Origin: Alistipes sp.
Lineage (GTDB): Bacteria > Bacteroidota > Bacteroidia > Bacteroidales > Rikenellaceae
Reading direction: 5' to 3'
NCBI GenBank assembly: GCA_017384185.1
Contig: JAFNUH010000259.1
Span: 1-5,891 of the forward strand
DNA length: 5,891 nt
Position numbers and translations under genes: made by a program. The notes below the pieces were generated by a model that worked only from the letters and a program-made list of their open reading frames with translations, ran no database searches and was not told where the DNA came from. Below, in pieces: positions 1 through 4,930 of the stretch. The first letter of the stretch is position 1, and every line of letters starts with the position of its first letter.

Positions 1-63
1 AAAGATATAGCCAACTCCGCAGAGAGCGCCACGGGAGAATTTCTGCGCCGTATGGGTATTTAG
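1..63 (+). CDS. C-terminal tail of an upstream protein (possibly UvrA-like)
   Basis: The first reading frame is open from the window edge to a TAG at 61-63 and encodes the last 20 residues of a protein, ending in TGEFLRRMGI. An ending of the form S-x-TG-x-[FY]-L after an 'IA' segment resembles the C-terminus of UvrA-family excinuclease ATPases, so that is the best guess. Twenty residues cannot prove it, and any protein with a similar helical tail is possible. The gene is on the same strand as the DUF4251 pair, with 42 bases between its stop and the next start codon, and a terminator-like hairpin fills that gap. Confidence 0.45.
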   Translation, partial: KDIANSAESATGEFLRRMGI

Positions 64-75
64 GAATGAAATTTG

Positions 76-121
76 AAGTCGTTTCAGGCATAAACCGTTA
101 ATGCTATGAAACGACTTTTTT
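76..121 (+). terminator. Terminator-like hairpin overlapping the DUF4251 start codon
   Basis: An 11-base perfect inverted repeat (AAGTCGTTTCA at 76-86, TGAAACGACTT at 107-117) is followed by a run of six T at 116-121. An inner stem adds GCAT (88-91) with ATGC (101-104), giving one long hairpin with a small bulge. This is the usual form of a rho-independent terminator for the gene ending at 63. Oddly, the 3' arm and T-run are also the start codon (106-108) and first codons of the next CDS. In a read-through transcript the start codon would be paired. Terminator activity is inferred from shape only. Confidence 0.6.
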
Positions 122-657
122 ACACCATCGCCTGCACACTTATGTGCACCTTCTGCGGGCCGTATGTTCAAGAGGCGGCTGCGCAAACATATGAATCTCA
201 CCTACGTAGTACTACACACGAGGAGCGTGCCGAACGTCGTGCCAAACGATTGGCTGAAGATGCTAAACTTATAGACTCCATCGTCCTCTCTCACAACTTC
301 GAGTTCAATCCCCAATCCGTCCAGCTGCAACCTGCGGGTATGATGAAACTCTTGTCAAACCCCAACTACACACTCACTGTGTGGCGTGGCTCGATGGATA
401 TATGCCTCCCCTACTATACGGGCATCGTTCCGCCATACCGTTACACTCTGTTAAACACCGGCTCGCCCTCGCTTAACGACTATGTAACTCAGCAGACCGA
501 TTACGGATGGAAGGTAACGTTCAACACCTATCTCTATGCATCGATGGAGTATAGCTTCGTATTGGATATATATTCGCACGGTGGCGCTACGCTCACAATC
601 AACAACACGTGGTACAACCCCGTAGAGTATATGGGTACAATCACACAAATATATTAG
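106..657 (+). CDS. DUF4251 family exported protein (first of a tandem pair)
   Basis: This 183-residue protein has unknown function. It begins with a Sec signal peptide (MKR, a hydrophobic stretch to about residue 19, likely cleavage near AAA/Q at 24-27), so it should be periplasmic or surface-exposed. A charged, arginine-rich segment (HEERAERRAKR, about residues 38-48) follows. The rest, from about residue 55, fits DUF4251, a beta-rich domain found mainly in Bacteroidetes: LPYYTG at 101-106, GWKVTF at 134-139, EYSFVLDI at 148-155, and the closing VEYMGTI at 173-179. The chosen ATG gives a complete signal peptide, although it sits inside the 3' arm of a hairpin. No Shine-Dalgarno sequence is visible. 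The next gene is a paralogue starting 2 bases after this stop. Confidence 0.85.
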   Translation: MKRLFYTIACTLMCTFCGPYVQEAAAQTYESHLRSTTHEERAERRAKRLAEDAKLIDSIVLSHNFEFNPQSVQLQPAGMMKLLSNPNYTLTVWRGSMDICLPYYTGIVPPYRYTLLNTGSPSLNDYVTQQTDYGWKVTFNTYLYASMEYSFVLDIYSHGGATLTINNTWYNPVEYMGTITQIY

Positions 658-659
658 CT

Positions 660-1280
660 ATGAAACGTATATCTCTCCTTTCCATAATGTTGCTACTTAC
701 ACTATCGGCCTGCGTAGCACAAAACCAGAGTGTAACTCTTCAAAAAGATTCTATACCTGCGGCAACCATCGTCCCTGCGCTGCAGCCAGCCGCAGGCGTG
801 CGTGACACAATAAACGAGAACGTCACGATTGAGAGTCGTATGACACGCACCGAACGACGAACAAAGCGTGCGGATGATTACGCTTTCAAGATTGACTCAC
901 TCATCGCCACCCGAGCCTTTGCCTTCTACCCCACTTTGATGCAGGCTGTGCCTGGAGGCGAGATACGACAAGTGTATGCCAACTACTTCTACGCCTACAT
1001 CAGCCCCGTAGATTTGGAGGTACATCTACCGACAGAGTATGGTATGGCACAACAGATGTCGATGCTCAATTTCGACACCGAACACATAGGCAACTACACC
1101 GCCGTAAAGTATCTCACGCAGTGGAGCATATCCTTTTTGGCAAAAGATGATGGCGTGGAGTATAGTTTTTCGTTGGATATATCTACAATTACGGGGCGTT
1201 CGGTGCTAAATGTTGAAAGCCCAAAAGGCACTATGCGATACGTCGGCTCGATTGGCGAACGTATGCGAGAAAAGAGGTAG
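660..1280 (+). CDS. DUF4251 family lipoprotein (second of a tandem pair)
   Basis: This 206-residue protein of unknown function is a diverged paralogue of the gene before it. The frame stays open upstream to 609, but the ATG at 660 is preferred because it starts a typical lipoprotein signal peptide: MKR, a leucine-rich core, then the lipobox LSAC with Cys18 as the predicted lipidated residue. A low-complexity linker of about 35 residues follows, then a basic segment (RTERRTKR, about 63-70) and the DUF4251 domain with KIDSL at 77-81, VHLP at 121-124, VEYSFSLDI at 166-174 and MRYVGSI at 192-198. The LPYF-like motif of the first copy is changed here to LPTEYG. Only 2 bases separate it from the first copy, so the two are surely co-transcribed and probably translationally coupled. 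A terminator follows. Confidence 0.85.
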   Translation: MKRISLLSIMLLLTLSACVAQNQSVTLQKDSIPAATIVPALQPAAGVRDTINENVTIESRMTRTERRTKRADDYAFKIDSLIATRAFAFYPTLMQAVPGGEIRQVYANYFYAYISPVDLEVHLPTEYGMAQQMSMLNFDTEHIGNYTAVKYLTQWSISFLAKDDGVEYSFSLDISTITGRSVLNVESPKGTMRYVGSIGERMREKR

Positions 1281-1299
1281 TCCGCACCTAATATTTATA

Positions 1300-1337
1300 G
1301 AGGGTGTCTAACTCGAAAGTTAGCACCCTCATATTTT
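1300..1337 (+). terminator. Rho-independent terminator after the DUF4251 pair
   Basis: The stem is GAGGGTG (1300-1306) with CACCCTC (1324-1330), then a one-base bulge (T1307), CTAACT (1308-1313) with AGTTAG (1318-1323), and a CGAA loop. The tail is ATATTTT. It begins 20 bases after the stop codon of the second DUF4251 gene. Its 5' arm and loop (GTGTCTAACTCGA) resemble those of the terminator at 2848-2880, so this may be a common terminator design in the genome. Confidence 0.8.
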
Positions 1338-1340
1338 GAG

Positions 1341-1459
1341 AAATTGTATAACAAGAGCTATTTCGAAGCTGGTCGCAGAGCGAGAAAGCGCAGTTTACCG
1401 AGCGTAAATGAGCAATTCGAGAACAAGCCAGATGCCGAAAGAGCCTTGTTATACAGTTT
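1341..1459. repeat. Palindromic repeat element, copy 1
   Basis: This is a long imperfect palindrome with no recognised gene. The outer arms are AAATTGTATAACAAG (1341-1355) and CTTGTTATACAGTTT (1445-1459), 15 pairs including one G-T. After a one-base bulge the stem continues with GCT/AGC and then TTTCG (1361-1365) with CGAAA (1436-1440). A central hairpin has TTTAC/GTAAA arms around the loop CGAGC. The core 1346-1454 aligns with 2899-3003 in the same orientation, sharing blocks such as CGAGAAA, AGCGTA and TGAG, so the two are copies of one family. A run of seven T at 1457-1463 means it could also terminate transcription. It could be a MITE or REP-like element, or a structured RNA; no transposase or target-site duplication was identified. 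Confidence 0.65.
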
Positions 1460-1558
1460 TTTTGTTACGTTTGCGCAAGTTAATCGTATTATATATGCAC
1501 GAGCAGCCGAAACGCTCGATGCACAAAAGTGTATTATAAAAAAAAACTATGTTTTAAT
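1460..1558. other. AT-rich upstream region with a small hairpin and a palindrome
   Basis: No gene is seen here. Two small symmetric sites lie between the palindromic element and the promoter: the 8-base palindrome TTGCGCAA (1471-1478), and a hairpin in which TGCACGAGC (1496-1504) pairs with GCTCGATGCA (1514-1523) with one bulged base and a 9-base loop. The octamer GTATTATA occurs at 1486 and again at 1531. These could be regulator sites for the downstream gene or chance in AT-rich DNA. Confidence 0.3.
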
Positions 1559-1590
1559 TTTGATTAATAAATGTAATTTATATAAATTTG
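1559..1590 (+). promoter_or_regulatory. Bacteroidetes-type promoter for the transglutaminase-like gene
   Basis: TTTG at 1559-1562 and TAAATTTG at 1583-1590 are separated by 20 bases. This matches the Bacteroidetes housekeeping promoter (TTTG at about -33, TAnnTTTG at about -7). Transcription should begin near 1595-1598, leaving a leader of about 20-25 bases before the ATG at 1618. This also argues against translation starting at the in-frame TTG at 1588, which lies within the -7 element. Confidence 0.75.
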
Positions 1591-1617
1591 CATCGTAAAA
1601 CGAAAACTATTACAATT

Positions 1618-2844
1618 ATGAAAAAGATTTTACTACTTACCCTTGCCGTAATGGCATTCATTAGTGCATCGGCACAAACTCCCGAATGGCGTCAGCAGCT
1701 CGACCGTCTTGATGAGGAGGCTGACCAACTCTACGAAAAAGAGGAGTGGAAGAAGTTGGTTGCAAATCAGGAGAAGTACCACAAGGTATTTATGTCACTA
1801 CCTGACTCTGTGAAGAAAGAGCACTTCTGGGATACAGACCTCAGCGGTAACTTCTACTACAACTTGGCTTGTTGGCGCTCATTGGCGGGCGATAAGCGTG
1901 GTGCATTAAAGACCTTTGAGTACTACACAAACCGTGTAATCGACAGCGAGGAGATTCGCCTTTCGAACATCAACAAAGACAGCGACCTCGACCCTATCCG
2001 CAACGAGCCGCAGTTCAAGGCGTGTATGGAGCGACTGACAAAGTGGGGCGATTACAAGCAGAAGCTAAAGGATGCAGGACAATATTACAGTGGCTTAGTT
2101 CCTGGAGAAGTAAAGTTCCGCTACGCATCGCCCAACGACCCCGACTTGGTAAAGATTCGTGAGCAATTTAAGTTAGATAGCGTGGCTGGTGCTGGCGATG
2201 AGATTTCTAAGATTAAGAATCTGCTACATTGGGTACACGAGGTAGTACCTCACGACGGTAATTCTTACAATCCCGAAGTGAAAAACACCATCGCTATGAT
2301 AGAGCTTTGCAAGAAGGAGAATCGTGGCGTAAACTGCCGTATGATGGCGCAGATGCTTACTGAGGTGTATCTTGCTATGGGTTTCAAGGCTCGCTTTGTA
2401 ACCTGCTTGCCTAAGGATTATGTTAGCGACTGCCACGTGATAACCACCGTTTATAGCAACACGCTTGACAAATGGTTGTGGGTTGACCCAACGTTTGATG
2501 CCTATGTTATGGACGAGAATGGCACTATGCTCTCTATTGCTGAGGTGCGTGAGCGTCTGCGAAACGATGAGCCGTTGCAGATTAACGACTACGCAAATTG
2601 GAATCACAAGTCTAAGCAGACAAAGGAGTATTACTTGGACCACTATATGGCAAAGAACCTCTACTACATAGAGTGTATGGAGCAGGCTCGATTTAACCAC
2701 GAAACAGTTATCGAGGGACAGACATATCGCTACATTGCGCTTATGCCCTACGATATGATTAATGCCAAAACAAATTCAATTAATTGGCACCATTTGCGTA
2801 TTTGCGACGATAAATTGTTCTGGCAGTCGCCGTATGAGGAGTAA
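1618..2844 (+). CDS. Secreted TPR / transglutaminase-like protein
   Basis: This 408-residue exported protein starts with a Sec signal peptide (MKK, hydrophobic core, cleavage near ASAQ/T at about residue 20). Residues about 25-140 are helical with a TPR-like repeat: YNLACWRSLAGDKRGALKTF, then the capping pattern DSDLDPIRNEPQF. Residues about 190-310 carry a transglutaminase-like (papain-fold) core with all three expected catalytic positions: Cys240 in GVNCRMMA, His273 in DCHVITTVY and Asp290 in WVDPTFDAY. Such domains act on amide bonds as proteases, amidases or crosslinkers; the substrate here is unknown, and a periplasmic or outer-membrane location is inferred. The C-terminal 100 or so residues match nothing I recognise. 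The gene has its own promoter and terminator, so it is probably monocistronic. The ATG at 1618 is chosen over a TTG 30 bases earlier for its signal peptide and position after the promoter. Confidence 0.85.
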   Translation: MKKILLLTLAVMAFISASAQTPEWRQQLDRLDEEADQLYEKEEWKKLVANQEKYHKVFMSLPDSVKKEHFWDTDLSGNFYYNLACWRSLAGDKRGALKTFEYYTNRVIDSEEIRLSNINKDSDLDPIRNEPQFKACMERLTKWGDYKQKLKDAGQYYSGLVPGEVKFRYASPNDPDLVKIREQFKLDSVAGAGDEISKIKNLLHWVHEVVPHDGNSYNPEVKNTIAMIELCKKENRGVNCRMMAQMLTEVYLAMGFKARFVTCLPKDYVSDCHVITTVYSNTLDKWLWVDPTFDAYVMDENGTMLSIAEVRERLRNDEPLQINDYANWNHKSKQTKEYYLDHYMAKNLYYIECMEQARFNHETVIEGQTYRYIALMPYDMINAKTNSINWHHLRICDDKLFWQSPYEE

Positions 2845-2847
2845 AGT

Positions 2848-2880
2848 AAAAGCGTGTCTAATTCGATAGACACGCTTTTT
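2848..2880 (+). terminator. Strong terminator, probably bidirectional
   Basis: A perfect stem AGCGTGTCTA (2851-2860) with TAGACACGCT (2867-2876) around the loop ATTCGA is extended by three A-T pairs and ends in a T-run (2876-2880). It starts 4 bases after the stop of the transglutaminase-like gene. On the minus strand the same stem is followed by TTTTACTTTA, so it can also stop transcripts from the convergent ispF operon, which ends at 2998. Confidence 0.9.
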
Positions 2881-2889
2881 ATCATCAAT

Positions 2890-3012
2890 ATAAAGTGCGT
2901 ATAAAAGAGGAATTTCAAGGCTTTCGCACTCCGAGAAACCGTAGCATACAAAGCGTATGTGAGGTTGCGAGGAGAAGAGTAACGCAGAAATTACCTTTTA
3001 TACGTGCTTTAT
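2890..3012. repeat. Palindromic repeat element, copy 2, running into ispF
   Basis: This second, diverged copy of the element at 1341-1459 has a longer stem: 2890-2916 pairs with 2987-3012 almost throughout, including GTATAAAAG (2899-2907) with CTTTTATAC (2995-3003) and AATTTC (2911-2916) with GAAATT (2987-2992). Inside lies a second long hairpin with CTCC/GGAG (2929-2932, 2971-2974), AACC/GGTT (2937-2940, 2963-2966) and CATAC/GTATG (2945-2949, 2955-2959). The right arm overlaps the last codons and stop of ispF. No protein gene is supported here. Whether it acts as DNA (mobile or protein-binding) or as a 3' RNA structure cannot be decided from sequence. Confidence 0.7.
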
Positions 3013-3480
3013 CAGCAACACTACTGCGTGAGTCGATACACCCTCCTCACGTCCCTCAAATCCGAGACGCTCGGTTGTTGTCGCCTTGACCGACACTCTG
3101 TCAACCGACAAGCCCATAACCTCAGCAAGCGTTGCACGCATAGTATCAATATGGGGGCGCAACTTTGGTCGTTGCATTGCTATTGTACAATCTACGTTAG
3201 AGATAGAGTACCCCTCCTGCTCGACCACATCGCACACTCGACGCAGAAGAATCTTCGAATCAATACCCTTAAACTCAGCCGACGTGTCGGGAAACAATTT
3301 TCCAATATCGCCCAATGCCAAAGCTCCTAACAATGCATCACATATTGCGTGTATAGCCACATCGCCATCAGAGTGCGCAACGCAACCCTTTGTATGTTCA
3401 ATCTTCACACCGCCCAAGAATAGAGGCAACCCCTCCGCCAAGGCGTGTACATCATATCCGTGTCCTACTCTAATATCCAT
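2998..3480 (-). CDS. ispF: 2-C-methyl-D-erythritol 2,4-cyclodiphosphate synthase
   Basis: IspF converts 4-diphosphocytidyl-methylerythritol 2-phosphate to methylerythritol 2,4-cyclodiphosphate, releasing CMP, in the cytosolic MEP pathway to isoprenoid precursors. The 160-residue length is normal for this trimeric enzyme. The metal ligands are present: Asp10 and His12 in GHGYDVH, and His44 in HSDGDVAIH. Other family blocks are LLGALALGDIGKLFPD (about 50-65), the IAMQRPKL segment (about 99-106) and the nucleotide-site motif KATTTERLGFEG (about 132-143). It is the last gene of a three-gene minus-strand operon, 6 bases after the S24/S26 gene. Its final residues HV and the stop codon fall within the arm of the palindromic element at 2890-3012. 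The chosen ATG gives the standard family start MDIRVGHGYD. Confidence 0.97.
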   Translation of the reverse strand: MDIRVGHGYDVHALAEGLPLFLGGVKIEHTKGCVAHSDGDVAIHAICDALLGALALGDIGKLFPDTSAEFKGIDSKILLRRVCDVVEQEGYSISNVDCTIAMQRPKLRPHIDTMRATLAEVMGLSVDRVSVKATTTERLGFEGREEGVSTHAVVLLIKHV

Positions 3481-3486
3481 ATTTTA

Positions 3487-3927
3487 TTAATTTATTCGTC
3501 GCATTACTCCCAAAATTATTCGGCGTAGTTCTCTCGGTAAAATCAACCACGCTCGGGACATCGTTCGCCAACGCAGACTATCACACTTAACTACCCTACC
3601 CGATGGTCTAACCACAGCTTCTACTCGTGCGATAACATCCGTTCTACGAACCTTCTCCTGCGTCTTGTAATTACCATCACCCGCAAAGACCACCTTATCA
3701 CAATCAATCTCAACCACTCGGTGCATAATACAATCTCCACGATAGCGAAACAGCATTATCTCGCCAATGGCTATATCACTCTCCTGGCTACGTCTCAGCA
3801 CAACCTTATCACGACCATCTCGCAACAGAGGGCGCATACTATTGCCTCTAACCAAAATAGTTGCTGTAATATCCTCTGTCAAAAGGCGTTCCACCTCAGC
3901 GAAGAATATCTTATTCTTTATCTCCAT
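3487..3927 (-). CDS. S24/S26 signal-peptidase-like protein with an apparent Ser-His dyad
   Basis: This 146-residue protein has the signal-peptidase-like fold pattern. The motif RGNSMRPLL places the nucleophile at Ser30, and IGEIMLFRYRGDCIMHRVV places His69 where SipW/ER-type signal peptidases use histidine in place of lysine. AGDGN at 82-86 matches the conserved GD-x-N box. No N-terminal membrane segment is present, unlike true signal peptidases; the C-terminus is only amphipathic (RRIILGVMRRIN). A soluble or peripheral processing enzyme is inferred. The frame is open further upstream to 4026, but that extension lies entirely inside the kinase gene; the ATG at 3927 starts at the conserved region and overlaps the kinase end by 17 bases, suggesting translational coupling. 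A LexA/UmuD-type role is unlikely since there is no DNA-binding domain. Its substrate is unknown. Confidence 0.8.
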   Translation of the reverse strand: MEIKNKIFFAEVERLLTEDITATILVRGNSMRPLLRDGRDKVVLRRSQESDIAIGEIMLFRYRGDCIMHRVVEIDCDKVVFAGDGNYKTQEKVRRTDVIARVEAVVRPSGRVVKCDSLRWRTMSRAWLILPRELRRIILGVMRRIN

Positions 3928-4804
3928 TGCAATAAATCGTACTATAAGACAACTCGGCTGCTGCAGCGTCGGGCAGGCACTCAAGATGATAGACGGGAAC
4001 ACGCCCGACGATAGCCGATAGAACATCCATCACACAATCCTCCAGACGCTCATCGAATGCGAAAGCTGGCGGCAGAGACGGCAACAAAGCACCTATCGCC
4101 TGCACACCTCGCAGTCGGCGCATAGCGTTATGGGGAGCCTGCGAAAGACGAACAATAGCACGAATGGGATAGCTCTCATTTTTATAACAAGGCGTCTTGC
4201 CACTCCACGGTGAGCCAAAAGCTGTGGCTTTGCCATCACATACACCGATAAAGGGGCTATCATCGTTTAGCAACGTCGCACCCACGATATTCTCACGCCA
4301 CAAACGTGTATGCGTACTCTTTCCCGTACCCGATTCACCCAAGAAAAGCACCACCTCATCTTTACAGATAATTGCCGACGAGTGTACAGCAGCAAATTGA
4401 TTCTGCACAAGATTTATATTTACCATAAACCAAATTCCGAAGCGCAGAAATGATGGGTTAACTGTAGTTGCTCCAGCATTTGTTCTTACACTCGACGTAT
4501 TATTTCGTCTGCACGAAAAAATATGAGGTTGCGAATCTTTATTTGAAATCGAAAGACGATACTCATCCTCTGTTCGAAAAAATACGCACTCGGCATCACC
4601 CTCGGCAAAATCGAAACGAGTAAGTTCCTGCAGCGGAGAATCGAAAGATAGTTCGCACGCCAAATTTATCTCCACATCACATTCCGTATCCGCCGAATAC
4701 TCCACCGCAAAAGGCGTAAATGCCGCCAATCCCAATGTTGTTAAATCGGACTCTGAACCCACGACACGCAGGCGATGGTTGGCAATAATATAATCGTTGT
4801 GCAT
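3911..4804 (-). CDS. HPr-kinase-like ATPase (HprK C-terminal kinase fold)
   Basis: This 297-residue protein resembles the serine kinase domain of HPr kinase. The core begins at about residue 138 with AAVHSSAI (His141), followed by a perfect P-loop GESGTGKST at 156-164, acidic LLNDDSP (Asp181, Asp182) and GSPWSGK at 197-203. It ends in VPVYHLECLPD (269-279), a family-like closing strand. The first 130 or so residues are not the HprK N-terminal domain and I do not recognise them. The HprK motif linked to phosphorylase activity is not visible, so this is probably not catabolite-control HprK but one of the stand-alone homologues found beside PqqD-like, S24/S26 peptidase or peptide-modification genes. 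The protein substrate is unknown. It is the first gene of the operon, with its own divergent promoter. Confidence 0.8.
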   Translation of the reverse strand: MHNDYIIANHRLRVVGSESDLTTLGLAAFTPFAVEYSADTECDVEINLACELSFDSPLQELTRFDFAEGDAECVFFRTEDEYRLSISNKDSQPHIFSCRRNNTSSVRTNAGATTVNPSFLRFGIWFMVNINLVQNQFAAVHSSAIICKDEVVLFLGESGTGKSTHTRLWRENIVGATLLNDDSPFIGVCDGKATAFGSPWSGKTPCYKNESYPIRAIVRLSQAPHNAMRRLRGVQAIGALLPSLPPAFAFDERLEDCVMDVLSAIVGRVPVYHLECLPDAAAAELSYSTIYCNGDKE

Positions 4805-4837
4805 AAATATCTCGTTATGTAGGGGGTGTTATCAATG

Positions 4838-4872
4838 CAAATATAGAAAATATTTTCATCTTAGGCAGAAAG
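4838..4872 (-). promoter_or_regulatory. Likely promoter of the kinase-peptidase-ispF operon
   Basis: On the minus strand TATATTTG (complement of 4838-4845) matches the Bacteroidetes -7 consensus TAnnTTTG exactly. About 22 bases upstream is only a weak -33 match (CTTTCT, complement of 4867-4872). Transcription would begin near 4830-4833 and leave a leader of about 27 bases before the ATG at 4804. Confidence 0.55.
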
Positions 4873-4874
4873 AT

Positions 4875-4905
4875 TTTGAGATAGAGAAACATTTTCCTAT
4901 TTTTG
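4875..4905 (+). promoter_or_regulatory. Bacteroidetes-type promoter of nusB
   Basis: TTTG at 4875-4878 and TATTTTTG at 4898-4905 are separated by 19 bases, a full match to both promoter elements. The expected start of transcription is near 4910-4913, leaving a leader of roughly 20 bases before the ATG at 4931. Its -33 box abuts that of the minus-strand promoter, so RNA polymerase binding at one could hinder the other. Confidence 0.75.
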
Positions 4906-4930
4906 CACTCGGATTTAAGGTTCATTTTAT

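Noticed and set aside
609..659. Upstream in-frame start extending the second DUF4251 protein by 17 residues
   Set aside because: The extension lies inside the first DUF4251 gene and would hide the lipoprotein signal peptide that begins at the ATG at 660.
1344..1598. 84-codon open frame in the intergenic region
   Set aside because: It starts at a TTG, runs through the palindromic element, ends in AT-rich promoter DNA and resembles no known protein.
1588..1617. TTG start adding 10 residues to the transglutaminase-like protein
   Set aside because: The TTG is part of the predicted -7 promoter element, and the ATG at 1618 begins a standard signal peptide.
2224..2700. 158-codon open frame antisense to the transglutaminase-like gene
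   Set aside because: It lies wholly within a well-supported gene on the other strand and shows no recognisable domain.
1341..3012. CRISPR array or insertion sequence
   Set aside because: There are only two diverged copies 1.5 kb apart with a gene between them, no regular spacers, no transposase and no target duplication seen.
2895..3089. 64-codon open frame covering the second palindromic element
   Set aside because: It has a GTG start, no fitting promoter, and covers the element and the antisense of ispF.
3004..3490. Two plus-strand open frames (108 and 134 codons) across ispF
   Set aside because: They are antisense to ispF, whose metal ligands and family motifs are all intact.
3487..3927. 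LexA/UmuD-type repressor or SOS protein
   Set aside because: There is no DNA-binding domain, and the second catalytic position looks like His rather than the Lys of S24 proteases.
3928..4026. 33-residue N-terminal extension of the S24/S26 protein
   Set aside because: It lies entirely within the kinase gene in another frame, and family similarity starts after the ATG at 3927.
3911..4804. Canonical HPr kinase/phosphorylase of carbon catabolite control
   Set aside because: Only the C-terminal kinase core matches; the first 130 residues differ and the phosphorylase-linked motif is not visible.
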